NCBI RefSeq assembly: GCF_000427625.1 | Contig: NZ_KE386569.1 | Location: 3,294,674 to 3,358,673, forward strand | Direction: 5' to 3' | Length of the DNA stretch: 64,000 nt | DNA from: Methylobacter luteus IMV-B-3098 | Lineage (GTDB): Bacteria > Pseudomonadota > Gammaproteobacteria > Methylococcales > Methylomonadaceae | Shown: in pieces, positions 51,705-59,846 of the stretch | How the letters are laid out: each line of letters begins with the position of its first letter | How positions within the stretch are numbered: position 1 is the stretch's first letter | The notes under the pieces: model-generated | What the model was told of the DNA's origin: nothing | The model's input: the letters and a program-made list of their open reading frames with translations, nothing else | Databases searched by the model: none | Program-made: the position numbers and the translations under genes

Positions 51705-53288
51705 TCAGCCCTGCAAATGCCCGTAAGCCGGCAGAATCTGTAGCCGCGTGTCTTCCAGCGGCGTGCCCACGGTAAAATGGTACAGGCTCTGGAACCGGTC
51801 AGTCTCGATGCCGAGAATTTCATGCACACTGTCATCAAAGTAACAGCCGATGCCGGTGCCGCGCACGCCTGCTGCTTCGGCTTCCAGATACAGCACCTGG
51901 CCGATCAGGCCGCATTCCCAGAACAGCCGGCGGTAGAGCCAGGGTTGATCGCCGAAGGTGAACTCGGCGACCATCGCCAGGCTGAAGGCGCTATCGCTGG
52001 CGATCGCCTGGTGACAGGACAACGATTTGGCGATCGGCCGGCAATCGCCCATGTAGAGATGATAAAGCGGCAGGATGTCGGACACGGGCTGCCAGTCAAA
52101 ATCGGCAAGCGTGGCCGCCTGTAGCCTCTCAAGCGCTTCAGGATCGCGGGGCAGGGCATACACGCTTGGCACCAGGCTCTCAACGCGATGGACAAACAGA
52201 AACAGATGGATTTTCGCAGGCCAGCGCCACAGATCGAAAGGCGGCTTACGGGCCGGCAGGGCGGCGTTCAACAGCCGGTAAAAGTCGGCCAGCGGCAGAG
52301 TGGTCTTGCCGTCGAAATGCTGGGCGCTGCGACGCTGTCTGATGAGGGTCGTTGCAGTCTGCCGGCAAGTTAAGGCGACGACCGGTTGCGGGTCGGCCTG
52401 CCAGCGCGGCTCTTCGGTACGCGGCTTGGCGGCGGCTGCGGAGACTTCGTCTATGACCGGCCACTTGTACATGTGATAGGCCCTCAGACTGCTTGCCCGG
52501 CCTGACCAGGTGGCCGATTGTAGGGTTTGCGACAAAGTTTCGATTCCGAACGATGTGCCTGCCTCGGAGATTATGCGCATGCGGCAGAGCACGTCGGGCG
52601 ATTCCCGCTCGTCCGGCTTGAAATCATCGGACCGGTTGAGCCCCAGCAGCGCGGCTATGTCGTCATCGGCGCATTCGGCCAGCAATTCGACCGACCAGCC
52701 CAACGTCGCCGCGGCATAACGCAAGGCGCCCAGCGCATGGCCGATATCGTGCTGGCAGTAGCGGTAAGCTCTCTCTCCGTATTTCCAGGCTTCGCGCCAG
52801 TGCACTGAACTCAGGCCGATCAAAATGCCGATATTATCCACGTCGTCATTAAACAGGCAGCGCTGCTCAAGATGATGATCATGGCTGACATAGTGATAAA
52901 CGCCCGGTTTCATCAGCGCGCTGTCCGTGTTGATCAGATAAGCTTCGGTCGGATGCAGATTGCCGCTGGACGGGTTGCAGCGCAATGCCCAGCGGTCCGG
53001 GCCGTACTGTTTCCAGGCCGACAGGCCGAAGGACAGCTCCAGCAGCAATCCCAGCGTCTCCAGCGTCAAGGCCTGGGGTTCGATGGCCTGCGGAGTATCC
53101 AGTTCGCTGAACAGGACGGGCAGTTCGGCGCCCGGTTTAGGCAATGGTACTAATTCGCAGCCGGCAAAGCGCCGGAACGGATCGGGCTGGTCATCCCAGT
53201 CCAGCGTTTCGGGGCCTTTTGCGTAACGCTCCAGGTGGTGTTTGGTGCGGTGGTGGTAGTCGGTGACGGTCTGTGTTTGTTCGTTCAT
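51705..53288 (-). CDS. SagB-type dehydrogenase (tandem nitroreductase domains)
   Basis: The ATG at 53288 (MNEQTQTVTDYHHRTKHHLERYA) gives 527 residues, and an upstream in-frame extension is repeat DNA. The N-terminal nitroreductase-like domain has LRCNPSSGNLHPTEAYLI near residues 101-118 and the SagB-type YHYVSHDHHLEQR. A second domain (about 310-520) begins QTATTLIRQRRSAQHFDGK and ends with GIGCYFDDSVHEILGI. SagB enzymes are FMN-dependent and oxidise azolines in peptide natural products, but no precursor or cyclase gene is nearby, so the substrate is unknown. Confidence 0.85.
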   Translation of the reverse strand: MNEQTQTVTDYHHRTKHHLERYAKGPETLDWDDQPDPFRRFAGCELVPLPKPGAELPVLFSELDTPQAIEPQALTLETLGLLLELSFGLSAWKQYGPDRWALRCNPSSGNLHPTEAYLINTDSALMKPGVYHYVSHDHHLEQRCLFNDDVDNIGILIGLSSVHWREAWKYGERAYRYCQHDIGHALGALRYAAATLGWSVELLAECADDDIAALLGLNRSDDFKPDERESPDVLCRMRIISEAGTSFGIETLSQTLQSATWSGRASSLRAYHMYKWPVIDEVSAAAAKPRTEEPRWQADPQPVVALTCRQTATTLIRQRRSAQHFDGKTTLPLADFYRLLNAALPARKPPFDLWRWPAKIHLFLFVHRVESLVPSVYALPRDPEALERLQAATLADFDWQPVSDILPLYHLYMGDCRPIAKSLSCHQAIASDSAFSLAMVAEFTFGDQPWLYRRLFWECGLIGQVLYLEAEAAGVRGTGIGCYFDDSVHEILGIETDRFQSLYHFTVGTPLEDTRLQILPAYGHLQG

Positions 53289-53319
53289 ATTAATGTTACT
53301 GTTTGATGTTGCATCGTGG

Positions 53320-53390
53320 GTAGGCTGGGTTGGAGCTTTAGCGGAAACCCGCCATGGAAGGCCCGAAACGCCGGGTTTATCAACCCGCAA
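53320..53390. repeat. family A palindromic repeat, inverted orientation
   Basis: GTAGGCTGGGTTGGAGC at the left end and GGGTTTATCAACCC at the right end match the reverse complement of the 33-35 kb copies. It begins 32 bp before the SagB-like start codon. Confidence 0.82.
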
Positions 53391-53395
53391 GCTTT

Positions 53396-53461
53396 GTAGG
53401 GTACGCATCGCGTACGCATACCTTTTTCAAGTTTCGAAAAGGTACGCGATGCGTACCCTAC
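53396..53461. repeat. family B palindrome
   Basis: Perfect outer arms (GTAGGGTACGCATCGCGTAC and its complement) flank a spacer containing TTCAAG/TTTCGAAA. It directly follows a family A copy, so two elements are nested or adjacent. Confidence 0.88.
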
Positions 53462-53510
53462 ATTTCTGCATCCATGCAGTCATCCGTACTTTACTTATAC
53501 CAATGCAAGG

Positions 53511-53798
53511 CTACGAAAATTCCAGCCCGATCCGCACAGTCTCATGCCGCCTCTCCAGGCTCAAATCCTCAGGCCAGCATCCGATCGGGCTGCCCAGGTT
53601 CAGCTCCTTGTCTTCAAAGCGCACTATGAAAACTCTACGTTCAGGCTGCTCTTCCACATGGCCGATCATGGTGATGACGCCGCGGGCTCCGGTTTCGACC
53701 AGCACATCGCCTGCCATGCCGTGCGGCATGGAGCCGTCATCGGTGATAGCGTGAGCTGCATAAACAACATCGCCTATATCCAGGTCTTCTATTCTCAT
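53511..53798 (-). CDS. NifZ-like small protein
   Basis: A 95-residue protein with the pattern of the NifZ family: DLDIGDVVYAAHAITDDGSM (compare the NifZ start at 59.8 kb, GEGVRVTRNIRNDGTYPG), LVETGARGVITMIGHV near residues 33-48 and a closing IGCWPEDL. It is shorter than true NifZ and lacks the second half. It is divergent from iscA, with a NifA box in the shared gap, and probably serves nitrogenase maturation, although the similarity is distant. Confidence 0.65.
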   Translation of the reverse strand: MRIEDLDIGDVVYAAHAITDDGSMPHGMAGDVLVETGARGVITMIGHVEEQPERRVFIVRFEDKELNLGSPIGCWPEDLSLERRHETVRIGLEFS

Positions 53799-53828
53799 GT
53801 GTTATCTCCTCAATGCTTCCGATTATTT

Positions 53829-53844
53829 TGTAGCAAAGCCTACA
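53829..53844. promoter_or_regulatory. NifA upstream activator site of iscA-nifUS
   Basis: An exact TGT-N10-ACA lies 105 bp before the sigma-54 promoter. Confidence 0.65.
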
Positions 53845-53949
53845 AAGTTTAAGTGATTGTCTGTTTAGAACCTGCCCTAGCCATTCCCGCATATTATTCC
53901 TGCTTAATTTATTCTTTATTAAACAAGACATTAAATAATAAAAAAGGTG

Positions 53950-53966
53950 ATGGCATACAGGTTGCT
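53950..53966 (+). promoter_or_regulatory. sigma-54 promoter of the iscA-nifUSV operon
   Basis: ATGGCATACAGGTTGCT has GG and GC 10 bp apart. The start site would be near 53978, 34 bp before the iscA ATG. Confidence 0.72.
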
Positions 53967-54011
53967 ATAACTGTTTACAAGAACGATGCCAACCCTATTC
54001 AGGAGAATTAC

Positions 54012-54341
54012 ATGATTACATTAACTGAAAACGCTATTCACGCTGTCGGGCGTTTTATCGCCGGCTCCGATAAGCCGTCAGCCGGCTTACGGATTGAAGT
54101 AACCGATGGCGGTTGTTCCGGTCTGCAATACGGCCTGAAGCTGGAAGAAAATCAGGGCGCGGAAGACACCGTTATCGATTGCGGCAGCGTCAAGGTATTC
54201 GTCGATCCTGGCAGTATGCCTATGCTGGACGGCATGACTGTCGATTTTATCGACAGCCTGGAAGGCTCCGGGTTCAAGTTCAGCAACCCTAATGCCGCTA
54301 AAAGTTGTGCCTGTGGCACCTCGTTCAATACGTGCTCGTAA
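54012..54341 (+). CDS. iscA: nif-specific A-type iron-sulfur carrier (IscA-like)
   Basis: A 109-residue HesB/IscA-family protein with the three conserved cysteines in GGCSGLQYGL (near residue 36) and CACG (near 101-104), so an iron-sulfur cluster can be carried or transferred. AGGAG precedes the ATG at 54012. It is the first gene of the second nif block, directly before nifU, as in Azotobacter where it is called iscA-nif. Confidence 0.92.
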   Translation: MITLTENAIHAVGRFIAGSDKPSAGLRIEVTDGGCSGLQYGLKLEENQGAEDTVIDCGSVKVFVDPGSMPMLDGMTVDFIDSLEGSGFKFSNPNAAKSCACGTSFNTCS

Positions 54342-54377
54342 ACAGCCCTAATTCAATATTTTCTGGAGGATTAAACG

Positions 54378-55277
54378 ATGTGGGATTACTCAGAAAAAGT
54401 CCAAGAACATTTTTTCAACCCTAAAAATGCAGGGGCTGTCGCTGATGCCAATGCGATCGGCGAGGTGGGTTCGATCAGTTGCGGCGACGCGTTAAGACTG
54501 ACATTGAAAGTCAACGAAGAAACCGAGATCATCGAAGATGCCGGTTTCCAGACCTTCGGCTGCGGTTCCGCCATCGCCTCGTCCTCAGTGCTGACCGAAA
54601 TCATCAAAGGTCTGACCCTGGACGAGGCGCTGAAAGTGACCAACCAGGATATCGCCAACGAGCTGGACGGCCTGCCGCCTGAAAAAATGCACTGTTCGGT
54701 CATGGGGCGCGAAGCCCTGCAGGCCGCCGTGGCGAACTATCGCGGCGAGGAATGGAAGGACGATCATGAAGAAGGCGCGCTGATCTGCAAATGTTTCGCG
54801 ATCGATGCCGTCATGATCGAGGAGATGGTCGTGGCCAATAAGCTGCGCACGGTCGAGGATGTCACCAACTTCACGAAAGCGGGCGGCGGCTGCGCGGCCT
54901 GTCATGAAGACATCGAAGGCATTCTGGCAAAAGTGCTGGCCGAGCGGGGCGAGAAATTCGACCCGAGCGCCGCGCCGATCGAGGTGGCCGCGTCGGCCAA
55001 GGAAAAAATGCCGATGACCAACCTGCAACGCATCAAGAAAATTGAAGAGGTGCTGGATAAGTTAAGGCCGCAACTGATGGCCGACGGCGGCAATGTGGAA
55101 CTGGTCGAAGTCATCGGCAACACCGCCTATGTCAACATGACCGGCGCCTGCAGCGGCTGCCATATGGCCGCCATGACCATCGGCGGCATTCAGCAACGGC
55201 TGATGGAAGAACTGGGCGAATTCATCAAGGTCGTCCCTGCGTCACAAATGCCCAAAGCCGCTGCGGCAGGAGCGTAA
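54378..55277 (+). CDS. nifU: iron-sulfur scaffold NifU
   Basis: The 299-residue NifU has its three usual domains. The N-terminal IscU-like scaffold (residues 1-125) has Cys in [20 protein letters not shown] and HCSVMG. The central [2Fe-2S] ferredoxin-like domain carries CKCFAI and [11 protein letters not shown]. The C-terminal Nfu domain (about 215-290) has [10 protein letters not shown]. It assembles clusters for nitrogenase using sulfur from NifS, the next gene, which starts 3 bp after its stop. Confidence 0.97.
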   Translation: MWDYSEKVQEHFFNPKNAGAVADANAIGEVGSISCGDALRLTLKVNEETEIIEDAGFQTFGCGSAIASSSVLTEIIKGLTLDEALKVTNQDIANELDGLPPEKMHCSVMGREALQAAVANYRGEEWKDDHEEGALICKCFAIDAVMIEEMVVANKLRTVEDVTNFTKAGGGCAACHEDIEGILAKVLAERGEKFDPSAAPIEVAASAKEKMPMTNLQRIKKIEEVLDKLRPQLMADGGNVELVEVIGNTAYVNMTGACSGCHMAAMTIGGIQQRLMEELGEFIKVVPASQMPKAAAAGA

Positions 55278-55280
55278 GCC

Positions 55281-56489
55281 ATGAACGCCATCTATCTCGA
55301 TAACAATGCCACTACGCGGGTCGATCCGCTGGTGGTCGAGGCGATGCTGCCTTACTTCACCGAACAGTTCGGCAACCCGTCGTCGATCCACCGGTTCGCC
55401 GACGGCGTCGCCAAAGGCATCAAGCAGGCGCGTCATCAAGTGCAGGAACTGATAGGCTGCGAGCACGATTCGGAGATCATCTTCACGTCCTGCGGCACCG
55501 AATCCGATTCGACGGCCATCCTGTCGGCCATCAAGGCGCAGCCGGACAGAAAGGAAATCATCACGACGACCGTCGAGCATCCGGCCATCCTGAATCTGTG
55601 CGAGCATCTGGAAAAAGAAGGCTACACGATCCACCGGATGCCCGTGGACAAGGTCGGGCGCCTGGATCTGGACGCTTACAAAAGTCTGTTGTCCGATCGC
55701 GTCGCCATCGTCTCGGTGATGTGGGCCAACAACGAAACCGGCACCCTGTTCCCGGTCGTGGAAATGGCCGAAATGGCCCATGCCGCCGGCGTCATGTTCC
55801 ACACCGACGCGGTTCAGGCGGTCGGCAAGATTCCGATGATGCTGAAGGACACCAAGATCGACATGCTGTCGATATCCGGGCATAAACTGCATGCGCCCAA
55901 AGGCATCGGCGTCCTGTATCTGCGGCGCGGCACGCGTTTCCGTCCCCTGCTGCGCGGCGGCCACCAGGAGCGCGGACGGCGCGCCGGCACCGAGAACTCG
56001 GCATCGATCGTAGGACTCGGCAAAGCCTGCGAACTGGCGCTGGCGAATATTGAACACGAGAACACCTACGTCAGGGCCATGCGCGATAAATTGGAGCGCG
56101 GCATTGTCGAGCTGATCCCGAACTGTTTTATCACCGGCGACATCGACAACCGTTTGCCCAATACCACCGATATCGCGTTTGAATACATCGAGGGCGAAGC
56201 CATACTGATGCTGCTGAATAAAGCCGGCATCGCCGCCTCTAGCGGCTCGGCCTGTACTTCGGGATCGCTGGAGCCTTCGCATGTGATGCGGGCCATGGAT
56301 ATTCCTTATACGGCCGCGCACGGCACGATCCGCTTCTCGTTCTCGCGCTACAACACCATGGACGAAGTTGACGAGGTGCTGAAAGTGATGCCCGATATCG
56401 CCGCGACCTTGCGCAAGCTGTCGCCTTATTGGGACGGCAACGGACCGGTCGTCAATCCTGAGCAGGCATTCCAGCCGACTTATGCGTAG
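55281..56489 (+). CDS. nifS: cysteine desulfurase NifS
   Basis: A pyridoxal-phosphate enzyme of 402 residues that releases sulfur from cysteine. YLDNNATTRVD lies at the N-terminus, the PLP lysine is in SISGHKLHAPKGIG near residue 200, and the active-site Cys is in SSGSACTSGSLEPSH near 325. The TAG stop at 56487 lies inside the first bases of a family B repeat, so the element sets the C-terminus (...QAFQPTYA). Confidence 0.96.
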   Translation: MNAIYLDNNATTRVDPLVVEAMLPYFTEQFGNPSSIHRFADGVAKGIKQARHQVQELIGCEHDSEIIFTSCGTESDSTAILSAIKAQPDRKEIITTTVEHPAILNLCEHLEKEGYTIHRMPVDKVGRLDLDAYKSLLSDRVAIVSVMWANNETGTLFPVVEMAEMAHAAGVMFHTDAVQAVGKIPMMLKDTKIDMLSISGHKLHAPKGIGVLYLRRGTRFRPLLRGGHQERGRRAGTENSASIVGLGKACELALANIEHENTYVRAMRDKLERGIVELIPNCFITGDIDNRLPNTTDIAFEYIEGEAILMLLNKAGIAASSGSACTSGSLEPSHVMRAMDIPYTAAHGTIRFSFSRYNTMDEVDEVLKVMPDIAATLRKLSPYWDGNGPVVNPEQAFQPTYA

Positions 56490-56552
56490 GGTACGCATTG
56501 CGTATCTTTTCAGGTAACAGACGCAAATTACGGTACGCGGCGCGTACCCGAC
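56486..56552. repeat. family B palindrome in the nifS-nifV junction
   Basis: GTAGGGTACGCATTGCG at 56486 and the inverted partner ending at 56552 flank a spacer. The nifV start follows after 9 bp. The element supplies the nifS stop codon and separates genes that are otherwise tightly packed. Confidence 0.85.
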
Positions 56553-56561
56553 AGGTGAATT

Positions 56562-57707
56562 ATGAAATCTCAACATCGCACCATCATCATTGATGACACC
56601 ACGCTCAGGGATGGCGAGCAATCGGCCGGCGTCGCCTTTTCGCTGGACGAAAAGCTGGAGATTGCCACACGGCTGGCGGCTTTGGGTGTGCCGGAGCTGG
56701 AGATCGGCATTCCGGCCATGGGCGAGTTTGAGCGCGACGAGATCAAGGCCATTGCGGCCCTGGGGCTGCCCGCGAAACTGCTGGTCTGGTCCAGAATGCG
56801 GCGCGAGGATTTGCGCTCCTGCCTGAATCTTAATGTCGATAAAGTCGATCTGTCGATTTCGGCCTCGGACCAGCATATTCAGAACAAGCTGAAACAAAGC
56901 CGGTCGTGGGTTTTGAAGACTATTGCCACCTGCGTCCGCGAGGCGCGCGATCTGGGCCTGGAGGTCTGTGTCGGCATGGAAGACGCTTCGCGCGCCGATA
57001 CCGGCTTTTTGCTGGCCATGGCCGAAGCCGCGCAGCAGGCGGGAGCGAGCCGCATCCGTTTCGCCGATACCGTCGGCATCATGGAGCCGTTCGGCGTGTT
57101 TGAAACCATCAAGACATTGCGTGCGGCGACCGATCTGGAAATCGAGATGCACGCCCACGACGACCTGGGGTTGGCGACCGCCAATACGCTGGCTGCGGCC
57201 ATGGCCGGCGCCACGCATCTGAATACCACGGTCAACGGACTGGGCGAACGGGCCGGCAATGCCGCGCTGGAAGAAGTCGTGGTCGGCCTGAAGCAGTTGT
57301 ACGGTTTTGAGACGGGCATCGACCTGACCAACTTCACGGCCTTGTCGGAGCAGGTTGCCAGCGCCTCGGGCGATGCCATCGGCAGCCGCAAGAGCCTGAT
57401 CGGCAAGGACGTGTTCAGCCACGAGGCGGGCATCCATGTCGACGGCCTGCTGAAAGATCCGAACAATTATCAGGGCGTCGATCCGGCCATCGTCGGGCGC
57501 CGCCATCAACTGGTTCTGGGCAAGCACTCGGGCACGCGCGGGGTCATGCATGCCTATCAGCAACTGGGCATAGCGGTGACGCGCCTGCAGGCGCAACAAT
57601 TGTTGACGCAAGTCCGGCTGTTCGTCAGCCGCACAAAAACCTCGCCGACCGCTGCCGACCTGAACCGGTTTCATCAAAATCTCTCCGGAGGATATTGCTA
57701 TGAATGA
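56562..57707 (+). CDS. nifV: homocitrate synthase NifV
   Basis: It makes homocitrate, the organic ligand of FeMo-cofactor, from acetyl-CoA and 2-oxoglutarate. The 381-residue protein belongs to the IPMS/HCS family. It has [22 protein letters not shown] near residues 14-35, the metal-binding [16 protein letters not shown] near 197-212 and [19 protein letters not shown] near 220-238. The last codons overlap the start of the next small gene by 8 bp (ATGAATGA). Confidence 0.95.
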   Translation: MKSQHRTIIIDDTTLRDGEQSAGVAFSLDEKLEIATRLAALGVPELEIGIPAMGEFERDEIKAIAALGLPAKLLVWSRMRREDLRSCLNLNVDKVDLSISASDQHIQNKLKQSRSWVLKTIATCVREARDLGLEVCVGMEDASRADTGFLLAMAEAAQQAGASRIRFADTVGIMEPFGVFETIKTLRAATDLEIEMHAHDDLGLATANTLAAAMAGATHLNTTVNGLGERAGNAALEEVVVGLKQLYGFETGIDLTNFTALSEQVASASGDAIGSRKSLIGKDVFSHEAGIHVDGLLKDPNNYQGVDPAIVGRRHQLVLGKHSGTRGVMHAYQQLGIAVTRLQAQQLLTQVRLFVSRTKTSPTAADLNRFHQNLSGGYCYE

Positions 57708-57870
57708 TCAATATAAACAACCCACAGCGGAAAAGATCGTGGAAACACCCCGGCCATCGCTACCGGCAGAGCCTTACAGACAAGAGCAGGACGATGATCG
57801 CTATCCCGGCTCCTTTTTCAGGATACCGGGGATGGCGGTGCCCGGCAAAACAAGCTGGAGCCTAAGCTGA
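57700..57870 (+). CDS. 56-residue unknown protein coupled to nifV and cysE
   Basis: ATG at 57700 lies in the nifV end, behind a CCGGAGGATATTGCT ribosome site within nifV. The frame ends in TGA at 57868-57870, whose last A starts the cysE ATG (TGATGG). The product ([20 protein letters not shown] at the start) is hydrophilic, Pro/Glu/Asp-rich, and ends [17 protein letters not shown]. No family is recognised. The double overlap and the strong ribosome site argue that it is translated and coupled to its neighbours. Confidence 0.7.
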   Translation: MNDQYKQPTAEKIVETPRPSLPAEPYRQEQDDDRYPGSFFRIPGMAVPGKTSWSLS

Positions 57871-58661
57871 TGGTTTCCGCCGCTTTCGACAAGCTCGGCA
57901 AGCACCCGGAAACGCCGCTGGGCCTCATGGCGCAATGGCGTGAAGACATTCACTGCGTATTCGCCCGCGATCCGGCCGCGCACAGTATCTGGGAAATTCT
58001 GCTGACCTATCCGGGCGTGCACGCGACGCTGTTTCACCGCGTCAATCACCGGCTGTGGAAAGCGGGCAGAAAACTGCCGGCCAGAATCCTGGCATCGGTC
58101 GCCCGCATGCTGACCAACGTCGACATTCACCCCGGCGCGACCATAGGCCGGCGCCTGTTCATCGACCACGGCCTGGGCGTCGTGATCGGCGAAACCACGA
58201 TTATCGGCAATGACGTCACGCTCTATCACGGGGTGACGCTGGGCGGGACGACCTGGAACAAGGAAAAACGCCATCCCACGCTGGGCGACAACGTGCTGGT
58301 CGGCTCCGGCGCCAAGGTGCTGGGCGCCATCACGCTGGGCGACAACGTGCGCGTCGGCGCCAATTCCGTGGTCGTCAAGGACGTGCCGCCCTGTTGCACG
58401 GTCGTCGGCATTCCCGGCCGCGTCATACAAAGCAAAGGCACCAAAATACAGAGCCGGAACGGCATTGATCTGGACCATCATCTGGTCCCCGATCCGGTCG
58501 GCAAGGCCATCAATTGCCTGATTGATCGCATCGACGAGCTGGAAGCCCGGCAGACCGAAGTCAGCAAGGCATTGCACGAACAACATTGTGAGTCCTGCGA
58601 AGCGGAAAGCATCTGCGCGACCGAGCAGGAAATCGTCATCAAGCGCGCCGTGGGGGAATAA
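57870..58661 (+). CDS. cysE: serine O-acetyltransferase of the nif cluster
   Basis: It makes O-acetylserine, the cysteine precursor, to feed NifS. The 263-residue protein has an N-terminal helical part, the left-handed beta-helix hexapeptide repeats ([25 protein letters not shown] near residues 88-112) and the acceptor loop [17 protein letters not shown]. The C-terminal tail of about 70 residues is longer than in many short SATs and includes Cys-rich [18 protein letters not shown]. It corresponds to cysE1 (nifP) of Azotobacter. Confidence 0.93.
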   Translation: MVSAAFDKLGKHPETPLGLMAQWREDIHCVFARDPAAHSIWEILLTYPGVHATLFHRVNHRLWKAGRKLPARILASVARMLTNVDIHPGATIGRRLFIDHGLGVVIGETTIIGNDVTLYHGVTLGGTTWNKEKRHPTLGDNVLVGSGAKVLGAITLGDNVRVGANSVVVKDVPPCCTVVGIPGRVIQSKGTKIQSRNGIDLDHHLVPDPVGKAINCLIDRIDELEARQTEVSKALHEQHCESCEAESICATEQEIVIKRAVGE

Positions 58662-59183
58662 ATGGATCTGCTCGACTTTGAAGCCAAGGATTTGTATTTC
58701 GACCGGCCGGATGCGCCAGAAGTCGAGCGGTTGATCAAACAGGCGGCCGAAGACTATAGCAGTGAGGCCGAGTTGCCCTTGCTGAGGGCTTATTTTCTGG
58801 CGCCCGAATCGATGAATGTGCTGGTGGCCCTGAACCGTTTTTATTATTACCAGCACCGGCTGGAAGACGCCTTGAGCGCGACCGGCAAGGCTCTGGATGT
58901 GGTCAGGCCCGCGATCGGCTTTCCCGAGGACTGGCGCGACTTGCAGCCGCGGCATATCGAGGAGGTTCCGCCCGATTTGCTGACGCGGGTCCGGCTGTAC
59001 CTGTTCGCTCTGAAAGCCATCGGCTTTCTGAACATGCGCCTGCACAGGCTGGATGTAAGCCAGTCGATTTTCGAAAAGCTGGTCGAGCTGGACCGCATGG
59101 ACCGCATCGGCGCGAAGGGACTGCTGGAATTGCTGCAGCAGTGCAGGGCTGAAGTAGGCGAAGCTGCCACCACGGGACAATGA
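58662..59183 (+). CDS. TPR-like nif-cluster protein
   Basis: A 173-residue protein, apparently all helical, with one or two TPR-like units (VALNRFYYYQHRLEDALSATGKALDVV near residues 52-78 and FLNMRLHRLDVSQSIFEKLVELD near 121-143). It begins at the base after the cysE stop (TAAATG), so it is translationally coupled. There is no counterpart in the classic Azotobacter order between cysE and nifW, although similar TPR genes occur in nif clusters of other diazotrophs. A scaffold or chaperone role is possible. Confidence 0.72.
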   Translation: MDLLDFEAKDLYFDRPDAPEVERLIKQAAEDYSSEAELPLLRAYFLAPESMNVLVALNRFYYYQHRLEDALSATGKALDVVRPAIGFPEDWRDLQPRHIEEVPPDLLTRVRLYLFALKAIGFLNMRLHRLDVSQSIFEKLVELDRMDRIGAKGLLELLQQCRAEVGEAATTGQ

Positions 59184-59223
59184 AGGTGTTGCACCACGAA
59201 GGACAGGAAGCTTTGTAGCACAT

Positions 59224-59286
59224 GTAGGCTGGGTTGATAAACCAGCATGGGTGGCTTCGAATGCTGGGTTTATCAACCCAGCCTAC
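59224..59286. repeat. family A palindrome, short symmetric copy
   Basis: GTAGGCTGGGTTGATAAAC at 59224 and its almost perfect complement ending at 59286 enclose about 15 bp. This 63-bp version looks like the minimal form of the element. Confidence 0.9.
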
Positions 59287-59305
59287 AGCTCTGATTTCAT
59301 CAGGC

Positions 59306-59370
59306 GTAGGGTACGCATTGCGTACCTTTTCGGAACCGTAATATTAATAAAGGTACGCGGTGCGTACTAC
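59306..59370. repeat. family B palindrome
   Basis: Arms GTAGGGTACGCATTGCGTACC and GGTACGCGGTGCGTACTAC flank an AT-rich spacer. It lies 20 bp after a family A copy, so the order A then B is repeated here and at 53.3-53.5 kb. Confidence 0.85.
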
Positions 59371-59400
59371 TTCGTGGTTAATTTGTTTAGAGAGGCAGTC

Positions 59401-59514
59401 ATGTCAAACGAAAAACCCTATTCCATGCTGATGACCGTGACAACGACAGCCCTGTTCGTCCTGCTGGCGTTATACCTGCTGTTTCAGGATGTCTCGTTAG
59501 TCGGACCCATTTGA
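59401..59514 (+). CDS. 37-residue single-span membrane peptide
   Basis: ATG at 59401 with GAGG upstream encodes MSNEKPYSMLMTVTTTALFV plus 17 more residues. One clear membrane helix (about residues 10-28) is followed by FQDVSLVGPI. The stop is 15 bp before the nifW ribosome site and start. No family is recognised. It is probably a small nif-associated membrane peptide. Confidence 0.6.
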   Translation: MSNEKPYSMLMTVTTTALFVLLALYLLFQDVSLVGPI

Positions 59515-59531
59515 ATGTTTGGAGAAAAGCG

Positions 59532-59846
59532 ATGAGTTTTGAAGAAGAAATGGAAGAGCTGGAATCAGCCGAAGACTTCCTGCGGTATTTCGAACTGGAA
59601 TACGATCAGAGTGTCGTGCACGTCAACCGCCTGCATATCCTGCAGCGTTTCCACGACTACCTGCAAAAAGCCGCGGACAGCATGCCGGACAGCGAGGAGG
59701 CCAAACGGGCCGTTTACAGCAAATTGCTGATGCGCGCCTACCAGGACTTCGTCGAATCCGACGCCCAGACCGAGAAGGTATTCAAGGTCTTTTCCATGGG
59801 CGAGCCGCAAACCGCGTTTGTATCATTAAGCGATATAAAAACATGA
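59532..59846 (+). CDS. nifW: nitrogenase stabilising/protective protein NifW
   Basis: A 104-residue protein with the NifW signature LESAEDFLRYFELEYDQSVVHVNRLHILQRFHDYLQ spread over residues 11-46. NifW interacts with MoFe protein and helps keep it active in oxygen. GGAG lies 8 bp before the ATG. The stop overlaps the nifZ start by 4 bp (ATGA), as expected for nifW-nifZ pairs. Confidence 0.94.
   Translation: MSFEEEMEELESAEDFLRYFELEYDQSVVHVNRLHILQRFHDYLQKAADSMPDSEEAKRAVYSKLLMRAYQDFVESDAQTEKVFKVFSMGEPQTAFVSLSDIKT

Noticed and set aside
53799-53880. Sigma-54 promoter for the NifZ-like gene on the minus strand
   Set aside because: The only GG-N10-GC match (near 53870-53890) has poor -24 and -12 boxes and lies on the wrong side of the NifA box.
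55242-57677. Very long minus-strand open frame opposite nifS and nifV
   Set aside because: It is antisense to two well-conserved genes, His/Arg/Gln-rich, with no recognisable domain, and results from GC-biased codon use.
57801-59276. Long minus-strand frame opposite cysE and the TPR gene
   Set aside because: It is a shadow of conserved plus-strand genes with no ribosome site or family motif.
28454-59370. CRISPR array
   Set aside because: The repeats are palindromic, far apart and without regular spacers, and no cas gene is present.
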